A stretch of 64,000 bases of DNA from Hyphomicrobium sp. (GTDB taxonomy: Bacteria > Pseudomonadota > Alphaproteobacteria > Rhizobiales > Hyphomicrobiaceae). Below are positions 28,218-37,053 of the stretch, piece by piece. Under the pieces are notes generated by a model that saw nothing but the letters and a program-made list of their open reading frames with translations, searched no databases and was not told the origin of the DNA. Position 1 is the first letter of the stretch. The number at the start of each line of letters is the position of its first letter. The stretch is taken from NCBI RefSeq assembly GCF_009026145.1, contig NZ_WBUE01000005.1, forward strand, positions 1 to 64,000. The letters run 5' to 3'. Both the position numbers and the translations under genes were made by a program.

Positions 28218-29279
28218 GTGAACGAGATCAAGACGCCCACCGCGTTCGAGCGCGATGTGACGCATCGGCCGGCCAGCCACCCCGCCGCGCGTTGCGGGCG
28301 CATCGGCGTTCTGCTGCTCAACCTGGGCACGCCCGACGGCACCGACTACTGGTCGATGCGCCGCTACCTCAAGGAGTTCCTGTCGGATGAACGGGTCATC
28401 GAGCTGCCGCGCTGGAAGTGGTGGCCGATCCTCAACCTTATCATCCTTACCGTGCGCCCGGGCCGCAAGGGCAAGGACTACGCGACGATCTGGAACAACG
28501 AGCGCAATGAAGGCCCGCTGAAGACGATCACCCGCGCGCAGGCGCAGAAGCTCGCCGCCGCGCTGGGGATGCCGGAGCGCATCGAGGTCGACTTCGCCAT
28601 GCGCTATGCCAATCCGACCACCGAAAGCCGTATCCGCGCGCTGATGGACAAGGGCTGCGATCGCATCCTGCTCGTGCCGCTCTACCCGCAGTATGCAGCG
28701 GCAACCACGGCGACGGCCGCCGATCAGGCCTTCCGCGCGCTGATGCGCATGCGCTGGCAGCCGGCGGTACGCGTTGCCCCGAGCTATCACGACGATCCCG
28801 TGTACATCGACGCGCTGGCGACGGCGATGCGCCGCGATCTCGCCGCGCTCGACTTCACGCCCCAGGTCATCATCGCCACCTTCCACGGCATGCCGCAGGC
28901 CTATCTCGAAGCGGGCGATCCCTACCATTGCCAGTGCCAGAAGACGTCGCGGCTGTTGCGGGCGGCGCTCGGCTGGCAGGAGGATAAGTGGCTGACGACG
29001 TTCCAGTCGCGCTTCGGCAACGATCCCTGGCTCCAGCCCTACACCGACGAGACGGTGAAGCGGCTTGCCGCCGAGGGCGTGAAGCGCCTGGCGCTGGTAG
29101 CGCCGGGGTTCTCGGCCGATTGCCTGGAGACGCTCGAGGAGCTCAACGGCGAGAACCGCCACTACTTCGAGGCGGGGGGCGGGGAAAAGTTCGCCTATCT
29201 GCCGGCGCTGAACGACAGCGATGACGGCATTCGCGTCATTGAGGCCATGGTGCGGCGCGAGCTGCAGGGCTGGCTGTAG
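28218..29279 (+). CDS. hemH: Ferrochelatase
   Basis: IGVLLLNLGTPDGTDYWSMRRYLKEFLSDERVIELPRWKWWPILNLIILTVRPGRKGKDYATIW…FHGMPQAYLEAGDPYHCQCQKTSRLL…QSRFGNDPWLQPYT. Confidence 0.96.
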   Translation: MNEIKTPTAFERDVTHRPASHPAARCGRIGVLLLNLGTPDGTDYWSMRRYLKEFLSDERVIELPRWKWWPILNLIILTVRPGRKGKDYATIWNNERNEGPLKTITRAQAQKLAAALGMPERIEVDFAMRYANPTTESRIRALMDKGCDRILLVPLYPQYAAATTATAADQAFRALMRMRWQPAVRVAPSYHDDPVYIDALATAMRRDLAALDFTPQVIIATFHGMPQAYLEAGDPYHCQCQKTSRLLRAALGWQEDKWLTTFQSRFGNDPWLQPYTDETVKRLAAEGVKRLALVAPGFSADCLETLEELNGENRHYFEAGGGEKFAYLPALNDSDDGIRVIEAMVRRELQGWL

Positions 29280-29389
29280 CGCCAGTTCGTGCACGTTCAT
29301 GCACCAGTTCATGCACCGCCTGCGCGCTGTTCCATAAGTAACTGCCGCCGAACTATTTTTTAACCTTATGTTTTCCTCCGAGCGCTACC

Positions 29390-30418
29390 TTGCGCACCAG
29401 CCCTCCTATGCCTTTTCCCGGGGATCCAATGGAACCTGACGTCTTCAGCCCGTTTTCGGGCGGCTTCGAAATCTTCGGCGTGCTGCTCGTCATCCTGGCG
29501 ATCGTCACCCTGTGGTCGACGGTCAAGATCGTCCCGCAGGGCACCAACTACACGGTCGAGAACTTCGGCCGCTACACCCGCACCTTGCAGCCCGGCCTGC
29601 ACATCCTGATCCCGGTCATGGAGCGCGTCGGGCACCGCATGAACATGAAGGAGCAGGTGCTCGACATTCCGAGCCAGGACGTCATCACCCGCGACAACGC
29701 CATGGTGCGGGTCAACGGTGTCACCTTCTTCCAGATCCTCAACGCGGCACGCGCCGCCTACGAGGTGGACGCGCTCGAGCCCTCGATCGTCAACCTGACC
29801 ATGACCAATATCCGCACCGTCATGGGCTCCATGGACCTCGACGAGCTCCTGTCGAATCGCGACCAGATCAATGCGCGGCTGCTACAAGTCGTCGACCAGG
29901 CAACGGAAGCCTGGGGCATCAAGGTCACCCGCATCGAGATCAAGGACATCGACCCGCCGCGCGACCTCGTCGACAGCATGGCGCGGCAGATGAAAGCCGA
30001 GCGCGACAAGCGGGCTCAGATCCTCGAATCGGAAGGTCTGCGGCAGGCGGCCATTCTGCGCGCCGAAGGCGAGAAGCAGGCCGTCATGCTCGAGGCCGAG
30101 GGCCGGAAAGAAGCTGCCTTCCGCGACGCCGAGGCGCGCGAGCGTGCCGCGCAGGCGGAAGCGACGGCTACGCAACTCGTGTCCGACGCCATCGCCAAGG
30201 GCAACGTGCAGGCGATCAACTACTTCGTTGCCAACAACTATGTGAGCGCGCTGGAATCGCTGGCCAAAGCGCCGAACCAGAAGGTTATCTTGATGCCGCT
30301 CGAGGCGTCCTCGGTGATCGGCTCGCTCGCTGGCCTGGCGCAGATTACGGGTGAAGCTTTCGGCGGCGGTGCTCCAACGCAACCGGCGCCGTCGCGTGGC
30401 AGTGTCCCGCGCGCATAG
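29390..30418 (+). CDS. SPFH/stomatin-like (QmcA-type) membrane protein
   Basis: VKIVPQGTNYTVENFGRYTRTLQPGLHILIPVMERVGHRMNMKEQVLDIPSQDVITRDNAMVRVNGVTFFQI; start uncertain (29390-29429). Confidence 0.93.
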   Translation: MRTSPPMPFPGDPMEPDVFSPFSGGFEIFGVLLVILAIVTLWSTVKIVPQGTNYTVENFGRYTRTLQPGLHILIPVMERVGHRMNMKEQVLDIPSQDVITRDNAMVRVNGVTFFQILNAARAAYEVDALEPSIVNLTMTNIRTVMGSMDLDELLSNRDQINARLLQVVDQATEAWGIKVTRIEIKDIDPPRDLVDSMARQMKAERDKRAQILESEGLRQAAILRAEGEKQAVMLEAEGRKEAAFRDAEARERAAQAEATATQLVSDAIAKGNVQAINYFVANNYVSALESLAKAPNQKVILMPLEASSVIGSLAGLAQITGEAFGGGAPTQPAPSRGSVPRA

Positions 30419-30477
30419 CGATGGCGATCAGACGCCAACCCTTGCTATGCTGCGGTGTCGCGTTGGAGGTGTGAGCC

Positions 30478-30933
30478 ATGGGTTTGTCCGAATTCTTCTG
30501 GAACCTTGGCGCGTGGAACTGGTTCATCGTCGCCGTGGCGCTGTTCGCGCTCGAATCGGTCGTTCCTGGCGTGCACTTCGTCTGGTTCGGCGTCGCGGCG
30601 GTGATCGTCGGAGGCCTCGGCCTCACACTGGACATCGCATGGGAGTGGCAGCTGATCACATTCGCCATCATTTCTTGCATCACCGTGTTCTTCGCGCGTC
30701 GCTACGCGGCGCCCGACATAACCGCCAGCGACCAGCCCGATCTCAACGTACGCGCTGAACAGTACGTGGGGCGTGTGGTGACGGTCGAGGAGGCGATCTC
30801 CGGCGGCCGTGGCAAGGTGCGCGTCGGCGATACGGTGTGGAATGCGCAGGGGTCCGATGCGCCGCACGGCGCGCGCGTCAGGATCACCGGGACGAACGGC
30901 ACCTGTCTGCTTGTCGAGCATGCCTTCAACTGA
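30478..30933 (+). CDS. NfeD family protein
   Basis: 151 aa; WNWFIVAVALFALESVVPGVHFVWFGVAAVIVGGLGL…GRVVTVEEAISGGRGKVRVGDTVWNAQGSDAPHGARVRITGTNGTCLLVE (OB fold). Confidence 0.9.
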   Translation: MGLSEFFWNLGAWNWFIVAVALFALESVVPGVHFVWFGVAAVIVGGLGLTLDIAWEWQLITFAIISCITVFFARRYAAPDITASDQPDLNVRAEQYVGRVVTVEEAISGGRGKVRVGDTVWNAQGSDAPHGARVRITGTNGTCLLVEHAFN

Positions 30934-31339
30934 GCAAGACCGGCGTCCGAGCGCCCTCATCTGGCTGCTTGCCGTGGTGAGCCTCGTGCTGCCCATTACC
31001 GGCGTTGGCGCGGCGCTCTACGGGATTTTCAAGATTGTCAATGACGCCGCGATCGGCTGGGCCTGGCTCGCGGCCGGCGTCCTGCTGCTCATCGGCGACC
31101 TCGTCATCGACCAGAAGTGGTCGCGCTCCATCACCTCGAGCGAGCCGGATCTCAACCGCCGCGGCGAGCAGCTCGTCGGACAGGTGGTGACCGTCGTTGA
31201 GGCAATCCCGCCTGACGGTCGCGGCAGCGTACGCGCGGCTGACACCGTCTGGCCCGCCGAAGGTGCCACGGCTGCTGCGGGCGCGCGCGTGCGCGTCTCC
31301 GGCTGCAAAGGCACCGTGCTGACCGTCGAAGCGGTCTAA
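30920..31339 (+). CDS. Second NfeD-like protein
   Basis: MPSTEQDRRPSALIWLLAVVSLVLPITG…GQVVTVVEAIPPDGRGSVRAADTVWPAEGATAAAGARVRVSGCKGTVLTVEAV; start overlaps preceding nfeD stop. Confidence 0.8.
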   Translation: MPSTEQDRRPSALIWLLAVVSLVLPITGVGAALYGIFKIVNDAAIGWAWLAAGVLLLIGDLVIDQKWSRSITSSEPDLNRRGEQLVGQVVTVVEAIPPDGRGSVRAADTVWPAEGATAAAGARVRVSGCKGTVLTVEAV

Positions 31340-31385
31340 ATTCGGCTGAATTGGCTCCCAGCGGCGCATTTGTTAAGATGGCAGC

Positions 31386-31625
31386 ATGAACGAACGTGTC
31401 AAACGGCTGACTGAGGAGATTCGCAAGCTCCCCCCAGAGGAGCAGGCGGAACTTATCGACGAACTCGTCGTCCTCACCTATCGCGAGCCTGATCCCGAGG
31501 TCGATGCCGCTTGGGCGGAGGAGGCCGAGTGCCGTCTGGCCGCGATCCGTAGCGGGCAGGCGCAGACCATTCCGCTGGAAGAGGTCATGGAAAGGCTTCG
31601 CAAGCGGTTCGGCCGCGTGGAATGA
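31386..31625 (+). CDS. Addiction-module antitoxin component (TIGR02574-like)
   Basis: LTEEIRKLPPEEQAELIDELVV…EEAECRLAAIRSGQAQTIPLEEVMERLRKRFG; followed by overlapping RelE/ParE gene. Confidence 0.88.
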   Translation: MNERVKRLTEEIRKLPPEEQAELIDELVVLTYREPDPEVDAAWAEEAECRLAAIRSGQAQTIPLEEVMERLRKRFGRVE

Positions 31626-31924
31626 ATGTCGACTTCTACCCAGCAGCTGCTGCTGAGTTGGAACTGGCCGCTCAATGGTACGAAGAGCGGAGCATCGGGC
31701 TAAGGCAGGAGTTTCTCACCGAGTTCCGCCCAGGGGTTCGGCAGATCATGGAACATCCGCACGCTTGGCAGCACCTTGGGTGCGGCGTGAGGCGCTACCG
31801 GTTGGGGCGGTTCCCCTACGGCATCGTTTACGTGACTGAGGATGATCAAATCGTGGTCCTCGCCGTCGGGCATTTGCGTCGCAAGCCAGGATACTGGAAG
31901 CCCCGGCTGAAAAACAAACGCTAG
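31622..31924 (+). CDS. RelE/ParE-family toxin
   Basis: VDFYPAAAAELELAAQWYEERSIGLRQEFLTEF…RRYRLGRFPYGIVYVTEDDQIVVLAVGHLRRKPGYW. Confidence 0.9.
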   Translation: MNVDFYPAAAAELELAAQWYEERSIGLRQEFLTEFRPGVRQIMEHPHAWQHLGCGVRRYRLGRFPYGIVYVTEDDQIVVLAVGHLRRKPGYWKPRLKNKR

Positions 31925-31931
31925 GCCGCAA

Positions 31932-32957
31932 TCAGGCGATGCCGGCGCGCAAGAGATCGTGCACGTGCACGATGCCGACCGGCTTGCCGCGCTCGACGAC
32001 GAACAGCGCCGTGATGCGCGAGGCGTTGATCAGCTCCAGCGCCGCCGAGGCAAGCATACCCGGCTTCACCGTCTTGGGCGCGCGGGTCATGATGTCGACG
32101 GCGCGGCGCCGAATGAGGTTCTCGCCCATGTGACGGCGCAGGTCGCCGTCGGTCACGATGCCGACGAGCTTGCCCTTGGCGTCGATAATGCCGAGGCAGC
32201 CGAGGCTCTTCTGCGTCATGACGACGAGGGCCGCGCTCATCGGCTCGGTATCGCGCGCCAGCGGAACGCGATCGCCCGTGTGCATGACGTCGGATACGTA
32301 TTTCAGGCTGGCGCCGAGCGAGCCGCCGGGGTGGAACGCCTTGAACTCCTGCGGCGTGAAGCCTTTGGCCTCGAGCAGCGCCATGGCCAGGCAATCCCCG
32401 AGCGCAAGCTGCATGGTGGTCGAGGTGGTCGGCGCCAGGCCGTGCGGACAGGCCTCCTTGCAGCGCGGCAGCTCCAGCACGATGTCCGAGTGCTGACCGA
32501 GCGCCGAGTCGGCGCGCGAGGTGATGGCAATCAGCGGCACGTTGTAGCGCCGCGAATAGGTGATCAGCGGCTTCAGCTCCACCGTTTCACCCGACCACGA
32601 CAGGGCGAGGAGCAAGTCGTCGGGTGTGATCATGCCGAGGTCGCCGTGCGAAGCCTCGGTCGGATGCACGAAGAACGCCGGCCGCCCGGTCGAGGCGAAG
32701 GTCGCAGCGATTTTCTGCCCGACGTGGCCGCTCTTGCCGATGCCGGTGACGACAACGCGCCCACGCGCCGCGCGCAGAATGCGCAGCGCATCGCCGAAGG
32801 CGCGGCTCATCGGACCGGTCAAAGCCTCGCGCAGGCGGCTGAGACCTTCGCATTCGAGGTCGAGCGTCCGCAGTGCGGATGCAACCGGCAGGCGGCTCAG
32901 CTTCTTGCCGTCCTCAACCGCAGCGAATTTGCGCAAGGGCCCCTCGGCCGCCGTCAT
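31932..32957 (-). CDS. kdsD: Arabinose-5-phosphate isomerase (KdsD/KpsF/GutQ), SIS + tandem CBS
   Basis: RVVVTGIGKSGHVGQKIAATFASTGRPAFFVHPTEASHGDLGMI, LALSWSGETVEL, ALGDCLAMALLEAKGFTPQEFKAFHPGGSLGA; C-terminal CBS domains. Confidence 0.93.
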   Translation of the reverse strand: MTAAEGPLRKFAAVEDGKKLSRLPVASALRTLDLECEGLSRLREALTGPMSRAFGDALRILRAARGRVVVTGIGKSGHVGQKIAATFASTGRPAFFVHPTEASHGDLGMITPDDLLLALSWSGETVELKPLITYSRRYNVPLIAITSRADSALGQHSDIVLELPRCKEACPHGLAPTTSTTMQLALGDCLAMALLEAKGFTPQEFKAFHPGGSLGASLKYVSDVMHTGDRVPLARDTEPMSAALVVMTQKSLGCLGIIDAKGKLVGIVTDGDLRRHMGENLIRRRAVDIMTRAPKTVKPGMLASAALELINASRITALFVVERGKPVGIVHVHDLLRAGIA

Positions 32958-33126
32958 GGCTTCAACACCCCCGATGCCTCCAGCGACGCGTAAGTCTTAA
33001 TAGCTTCTTACAATTTTCCCGCACTGTCCAGCGCGTGCGGACCGCCGTTCACCGCCGCAGCGGGCAAACTAAACAGACCGTTAACCGACGCTCTCTAGCG
33101 TTTTACCGGGCACGTACGGCGTTCGC

Positions 33127-34902
33127 GTGACGAGTGGTCTCATGGGAGCGCCTTTGGCTGGCGAACGCAAGATCGTCGGGTTGGTACTGGGCTTCGCCGC
33201 GTTCGCCGGCGTTACGGTCGTGCTCGCCCCGATCCCCGCCGCCGCGCAAATCCTCGATCCGCCGGCGCGTGGCATCGAGCCGCGCCGGCCCGTGCAGCTG
33301 CGCCCCACCCTCCCCGACGATGCGGTCCTCGAGGAGGAACGGCGCCGGGCCTTCGACGATGGCCGCTTCGGGCCCAACGAGACGGCGCCGGTGCCGCCGG
33401 TTGCCCCGCGCCAGGACGGGGACGAGCAGGCAGGGGAGGCTGGCCCTGGAGCCGGGGGCGACGACGAGGCCGCGGTCGAGGACGATGGCCTTGCCGGGGA
33501 CCAGGCGGCACGCCTACGCCGCCTCGCCGTACCGCAGGACGGCGACCCCATCACGGTGGTCGAGCCGCCGGCCCCGCAGGACGGCCTGATCGATCTCAGC
33601 GAGCCTACGGCGCCCATCGAGGGCGAGGAGGACATCACCCAGGTCGACATGCGATCGCCCGAGGACGTACGCGCGTTCGCCGCCGAGCCGGCAGGCTACG
33701 ACCCGCTGCTGCTGCAGGCCGAAGAAACCAACCCGGTATTCAGCGAGAGCAGGTTTCAGGGCTTTGTGCTCGACCCGTTTCCGCCCATCGGCACGAAGAT
33801 CGGCAGCTTCCTGTTATTTACAACCGTCGAGGCCAACTACGACTACAACAGCAACCTTTTCGCCTCGCCCGTGGCCTTCGGTGACAGCTCGCTCGAGGTG
33901 CGGCCAGCGGCGCGTCTGGCGTCGAACTGGAGCCGGCACGCCCTTGAGGCGCGCGCCAGCGGCGATCTCAGCTTCCACGACCGTTTCCCGTCGGAAGACG
34001 ATCGCGCCTACCTCGTGGAAGGCTTGGGACGCCTCGACGTGACCAGCCGCACCAACCTTCAGGGCTTGATCGCCCACGAGGAGGCGCAGGAAAGCCGCTC
34101 GGCGATCAACGCGAATACCGCCGGCTCGCGCCCGAACATCAATGTCGAGCGCTACCGCGCCGCCTTCAATCACCGTTTCAACCGGCTCTCGGTGCAGATG
34201 CGCGGTGGCATCATCGACACCGCCTACGGCGACGACATCATCGACGGGCAGGTGCAAAGCAACGCCGACCGCAACTACACGCTCTATGAGCAGGCAGTGC
34301 GCCCGAAGTGGGAGTTCTCGCCGTATCTGTTCCTGTTCTCGGATATCGCCATCAACCAGCGCGACTACGACGTGGCGGCATTCTCCGACGGCATCCTGCG
34401 CAGCTCCACCGGCCAGCGATACCGCGTCGGTGTGTCGTTCGGCGATGTCAGCGAAATCCTGCGCGGCAACATCAGCCTCGGCTACGGGCGGCAGACGCCC
34501 AACAGCCAAGAGCTCGAGGTCATCGATGGGCTGCTCATCGATGCCGATCTCGCCTGGCAGGTGACGCCGCTCACCGTGCTGCAGTTCACCGCGTCGAGCG
34601 AGGTGGCGGAGACGACGACGGCCGGCTCGGGCGGCGTCATGGAGCGCAACTACGGGCTCGAGGCACGCCACAGCTTCACGAAATACCTCGTCGGTCTGGC
34701 CGGCCTTGGCTACCTGACCCGCGACTTCGTCGGCGCCGGCATCACCGAGGAGCAGCTCACGGCGGCCGTCGGTAGCGAGTACTACCTCAACCGCTGGGCA
34801 GTGCTGTTCGCGCGCTATGAACACACCGACTTCCAAAGCTCGCAGCCCGCTAGCAGCTATACCGTCGAGGAGGTGCAGGCCGGCGTGCGCCTGCGTCACT
34901 AG
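33127..34902 (+). CDS. Outer-membrane beta-barrel protein with acidic/proline-rich N-terminal extension
   Basis: Signal-like N-terminus, disordered EEERRRAFDDGRFGPNETAPVPPVAPRQDGDEQAGEAG…, then repeated barrel strands ending YFLYEHTDFQSSQPASSYTVEEVQAGVRLRH-like. Confidence 0.75.
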   Translation: MTSGLMGAPLAGERKIVGLVLGFAAFAGVTVVLAPIPAAAQILDPPARGIEPRRPVQLRPTLPDDAVLEEERRRAFDDGRFGPNETAPVPPVAPRQDGDEQAGEAGPGAGGDDEAAVEDDGLAGDQAARLRRLAVPQDGDPITVVEPPAPQDGLIDLSEPTAPIEGEEDITQVDMRSPEDVRAFAAEPAGYDPLLLQAEETNPVFSESRFQGFVLDPFPPIGTKIGSFLLFTTVEANYDYNSNLFASPVAFGDSSLEVRPAARLASNWSRHALEARASGDLSFHDRFPSEDDRAYLVEGLGRLDVTSRTNLQGLIAHEEAQESRSAINANTAGSRPNINVERYRAAFNHRFNRLSVQMRGGIIDTAYGDDIIDGQVQSNADRNYTLYEQAVRPKWEFSPYLFLFSDIAINQRDYDVAAFSDGILRSSTGQRYRVGVSFGDVSEILRGNISLGYGRQTPNSQELEVIDGLLIDADLAWQVTPLTVLQFTASSEVAETTTAGSGGVMERNYGLEARHSFTKYLVGLAGLGYLTRDFVGAGITEEQLTAAVGSEYYLNRWAVLFARYEHTDFQSSQPASSYTVEEVQAGVRLRH

Positions 34903-34919
34903 CTGAAAAGCCGATCGGC

Positions 34920-35801
34920 CTAGACGAGCTTGGCGATGCCGGCCTTGAGCGCCGGGGCGAGATCGGGCCGGTCGAGGCCATACGCGACGTTGGCGAGCAG
35001 GAAGCCGATCTTGGTGCCGGTGTCGTAGATGGTGCCGTCGAAGCGGACGGCATGATAGGGCTGGCCCGCATTCAGCATGGCGAGCATGGCGTCGGTGAGC
35101 TGGATCTCGCCGCCGGCGCCGCGCTCCTGCGTGGCGAGGATATCGAAAATCTGCGGCTGCAGAATGTAGCGCCCGGTGATGTGCAGGTTCGACGGCGCCG
35201 TGCCCTGCTTCGGCTTCTCCACCATCTGCGTGACGCGCGAGACCTTGGCCGCCTTATCCTCGACGCCGACGATGCCATAAAGATGCGTCTCGCTTTCCGG
35301 CACCGGCGAGACCGCGATGTGATTGCCCCCATGCGTGTTGTAGGCCGCAATCATCTCGGCGAGACACGGCTTGCCGCCGTAATGCAGCATGTCGGGTAGC
35401 AGCAGCGCGAACGGCTCGTCGCCGACGATGTCGCGTGCGCACCACACGGCGTGCCCGAGCCCGAGTGGCGCCTGCTGGCGCGTGAAACTGGTGCGTCCGG
35501 CCTCGGGCAGAGCTTGCGCCAGCTCGGCCAGCTCCTTGCTCTTGCCGCGCTCGGCAAGCGTCGCCTCGAGCTCGGGCTGGCGATCGAAGTGGTCCTCGAT
35601 GGAACCCTTGTTGCGGCCGGTCACGAATACGAAGTGCTCAATTCCTGCGGAACGCGCCTCGTCGACCACGTGCTGAATGACCGGACGGTCGACGACCGTC
35701 AGCATCTCCTTGGGGATCGCCTTGGTGGCGGGCAGGAAGCGCGTGCCAAGCCCCGCCACGGGAAACACGGCCTTGCGGATACGCTGCGGGGAGGCGGGCA
35801 T
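34920..35801 (-). CDS. galU: UTP-glucose-1-phosphate uridylyltransferase
   Basis: RKAVFPVAGLGTRFLPATKAIPKEMLTVVDRPVIQHVVDEA…GLGHAVWCARDIVGDEPFALLLPD. Confidence 0.96.
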   Translation of the reverse strand: MPASPQRIRKAVFPVAGLGTRFLPATKAIPKEMLTVVDRPVIQHVVDEARSAGIEHFVFVTGRNKGSIEDHFDRQPELEATLAERGKSKELAELAQALPEAGRTSFTRQQAPLGLGHAVWCARDIVGDEPFALLLPDMLHYGGKPCLAEMIAAYNTHGGNHIAVSPVPESETHLYGIVGVEDKAAKVSRVTQMVEKPKQGTAPSNLHITGRYILQPQIFDILATQERGAGGEIQLTDAMLAMLNAGQPYHAVRFDGTIYDTGTKIGFLLANVAYGLDRPDLAPALKAGIAKLV

Positions 35802-35965
35802 GGGGAACTCCGAGCCTTGCTAGTTGTGGGATGGGGCAACTGGTGCGGATCTTGAATGGCGGGCGGCAAACCTGTGTGTGCGATTGAATCAATGCATAGT
35901 TAACGCCCCGCAATGGTAAGGTGCGCCCTCGAACGGCCGCAGCATCCGGAAGGCACGAAGCAACG

Positions 35966-36958
35966 ATGAGCATCCTCGTCACCGGCGGAGCCGGGTACAT
36001 CGGAAGCCATATGGTTCTCGAGCTCCTCGATAGTGGGGAAAGCGTCGTCGTTCTCGATAATCTGTCGACCGGGTTCCGTTGGGCGGTGCCGCCCAACGCC
36101 ACGCTCGTCGTCGGCGACATCGGCGACCAGGAACTCGTCCGCAGCATCGTGCGCAAGCACGGTGTGAAGTCGATTATCCACTTCGCCGGCTCGATCGTCG
36201 TGCCGGAATCTGTCGTCGACCCGCTCGGCTACTATCATAACAATACCGTCAAGTCGCGCGCCCTCATGGAGGTCGCGGTGGAGATGGGGATCGAGAACTT
36301 CATCTTTTCCTCGACGGCGGCAGTGTACGGCATGCCGAAGGAGATTCCCGTGCGCGAGGATGCCGCGCTGGCGCCCATGTCGCCGTATGGCTCGTCCAAG
36401 CTGATGACCGAGATCATGCTCGCCGACACCGCGCGCGCGCATAATTTCCGTTATGTGGCGTTGCGTTATTTCAACGTTGCCGGCGCCGATCCGAAGGGCC
36501 GCTCGGGCCAGTCGACGCCGCACGCGACGCACCTCATCAAGGTTGCCTGCGAGACCGCGCTCGGAAAGCGGCCCTACATGGAGGTATTCGGCACCGATTA
36601 TCCGACGCCGGACGGCACGTGCATCCGCGACTACATCCATGTGACGGATCTGGTGCGCGCGCACATGGCGGCGCTGCGCCACCTGCGCGACGGCGGCGAC
36701 TCCGACGTGTTCAATTGCGGCTATTCCAAAGGCTTCTCGGTGCTGCAGGTGATCGAGGCTGTGAAGCGCACGTCGGGCGCCGATTTCGAAGTACGCATGT
36801 CGCCTCGGCGCGCCGGCGATCCGGCTGCCATTGTGGCCGCCTCCGACAAGATCCGCGTGCGCCTCGGGTGGCGTCCCGAGTTCGATTGCCTCGAGACCAT
36901 CACCGTGCAGGCGCTGGCTTGGGAAGCGCATTTGCAGCAGTTCAAGCACGCGAGTTAG
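35966..36958 (+). CDS. galE: UDP-glucose 4-epimerase
   Basis: MSILVTGGAGYIGSHMVLELLDSGESVVVLDNLSTG…FSSTAAVYG…SPYGSSKLMTE…ALRYFNVAGADP…CIRDYIHVTDL. Confidence 0.95.
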   Translation: MSILVTGGAGYIGSHMVLELLDSGESVVVLDNLSTGFRWAVPPNATLVVGDIGDQELVRSIVRKHGVKSIIHFAGSIVVPESVVDPLGYYHNNTVKSRALMEVAVEMGIENFIFSSTAAVYGMPKEIPVREDAALAPMSPYGSSKLMTEIMLADTARAHNFRYVALRYFNVAGADPKGRSGQSTPHATHLIKVACETALGKRPYMEVFGTDYPTPDGTCIRDYIHVTDLVRAHMAALRHLRDGGDSDVFNCGYSKGFSVLQVIEAVKRTSGADFEVRMSPRRAGDPAAIVAASDKIRVRLGWRPEFDCLETITVQALAWEAHLQQFKHAS

Positions 36959-37053
36959 CCCGCGCTTGGTGCTGGGCCGCAAATTTGCCGGGAAAATTGC
37001 GTTGACGAAGGTCGGTGGGCGCCGGCCGCGCGAGGCGTTGTGAGGAGGATCGA

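Noticed and set aside
27888-29312. 474-aa minus-strand ORF
   Set aside because: Antisense to hemH, which has clear family motifs; shadow composition.
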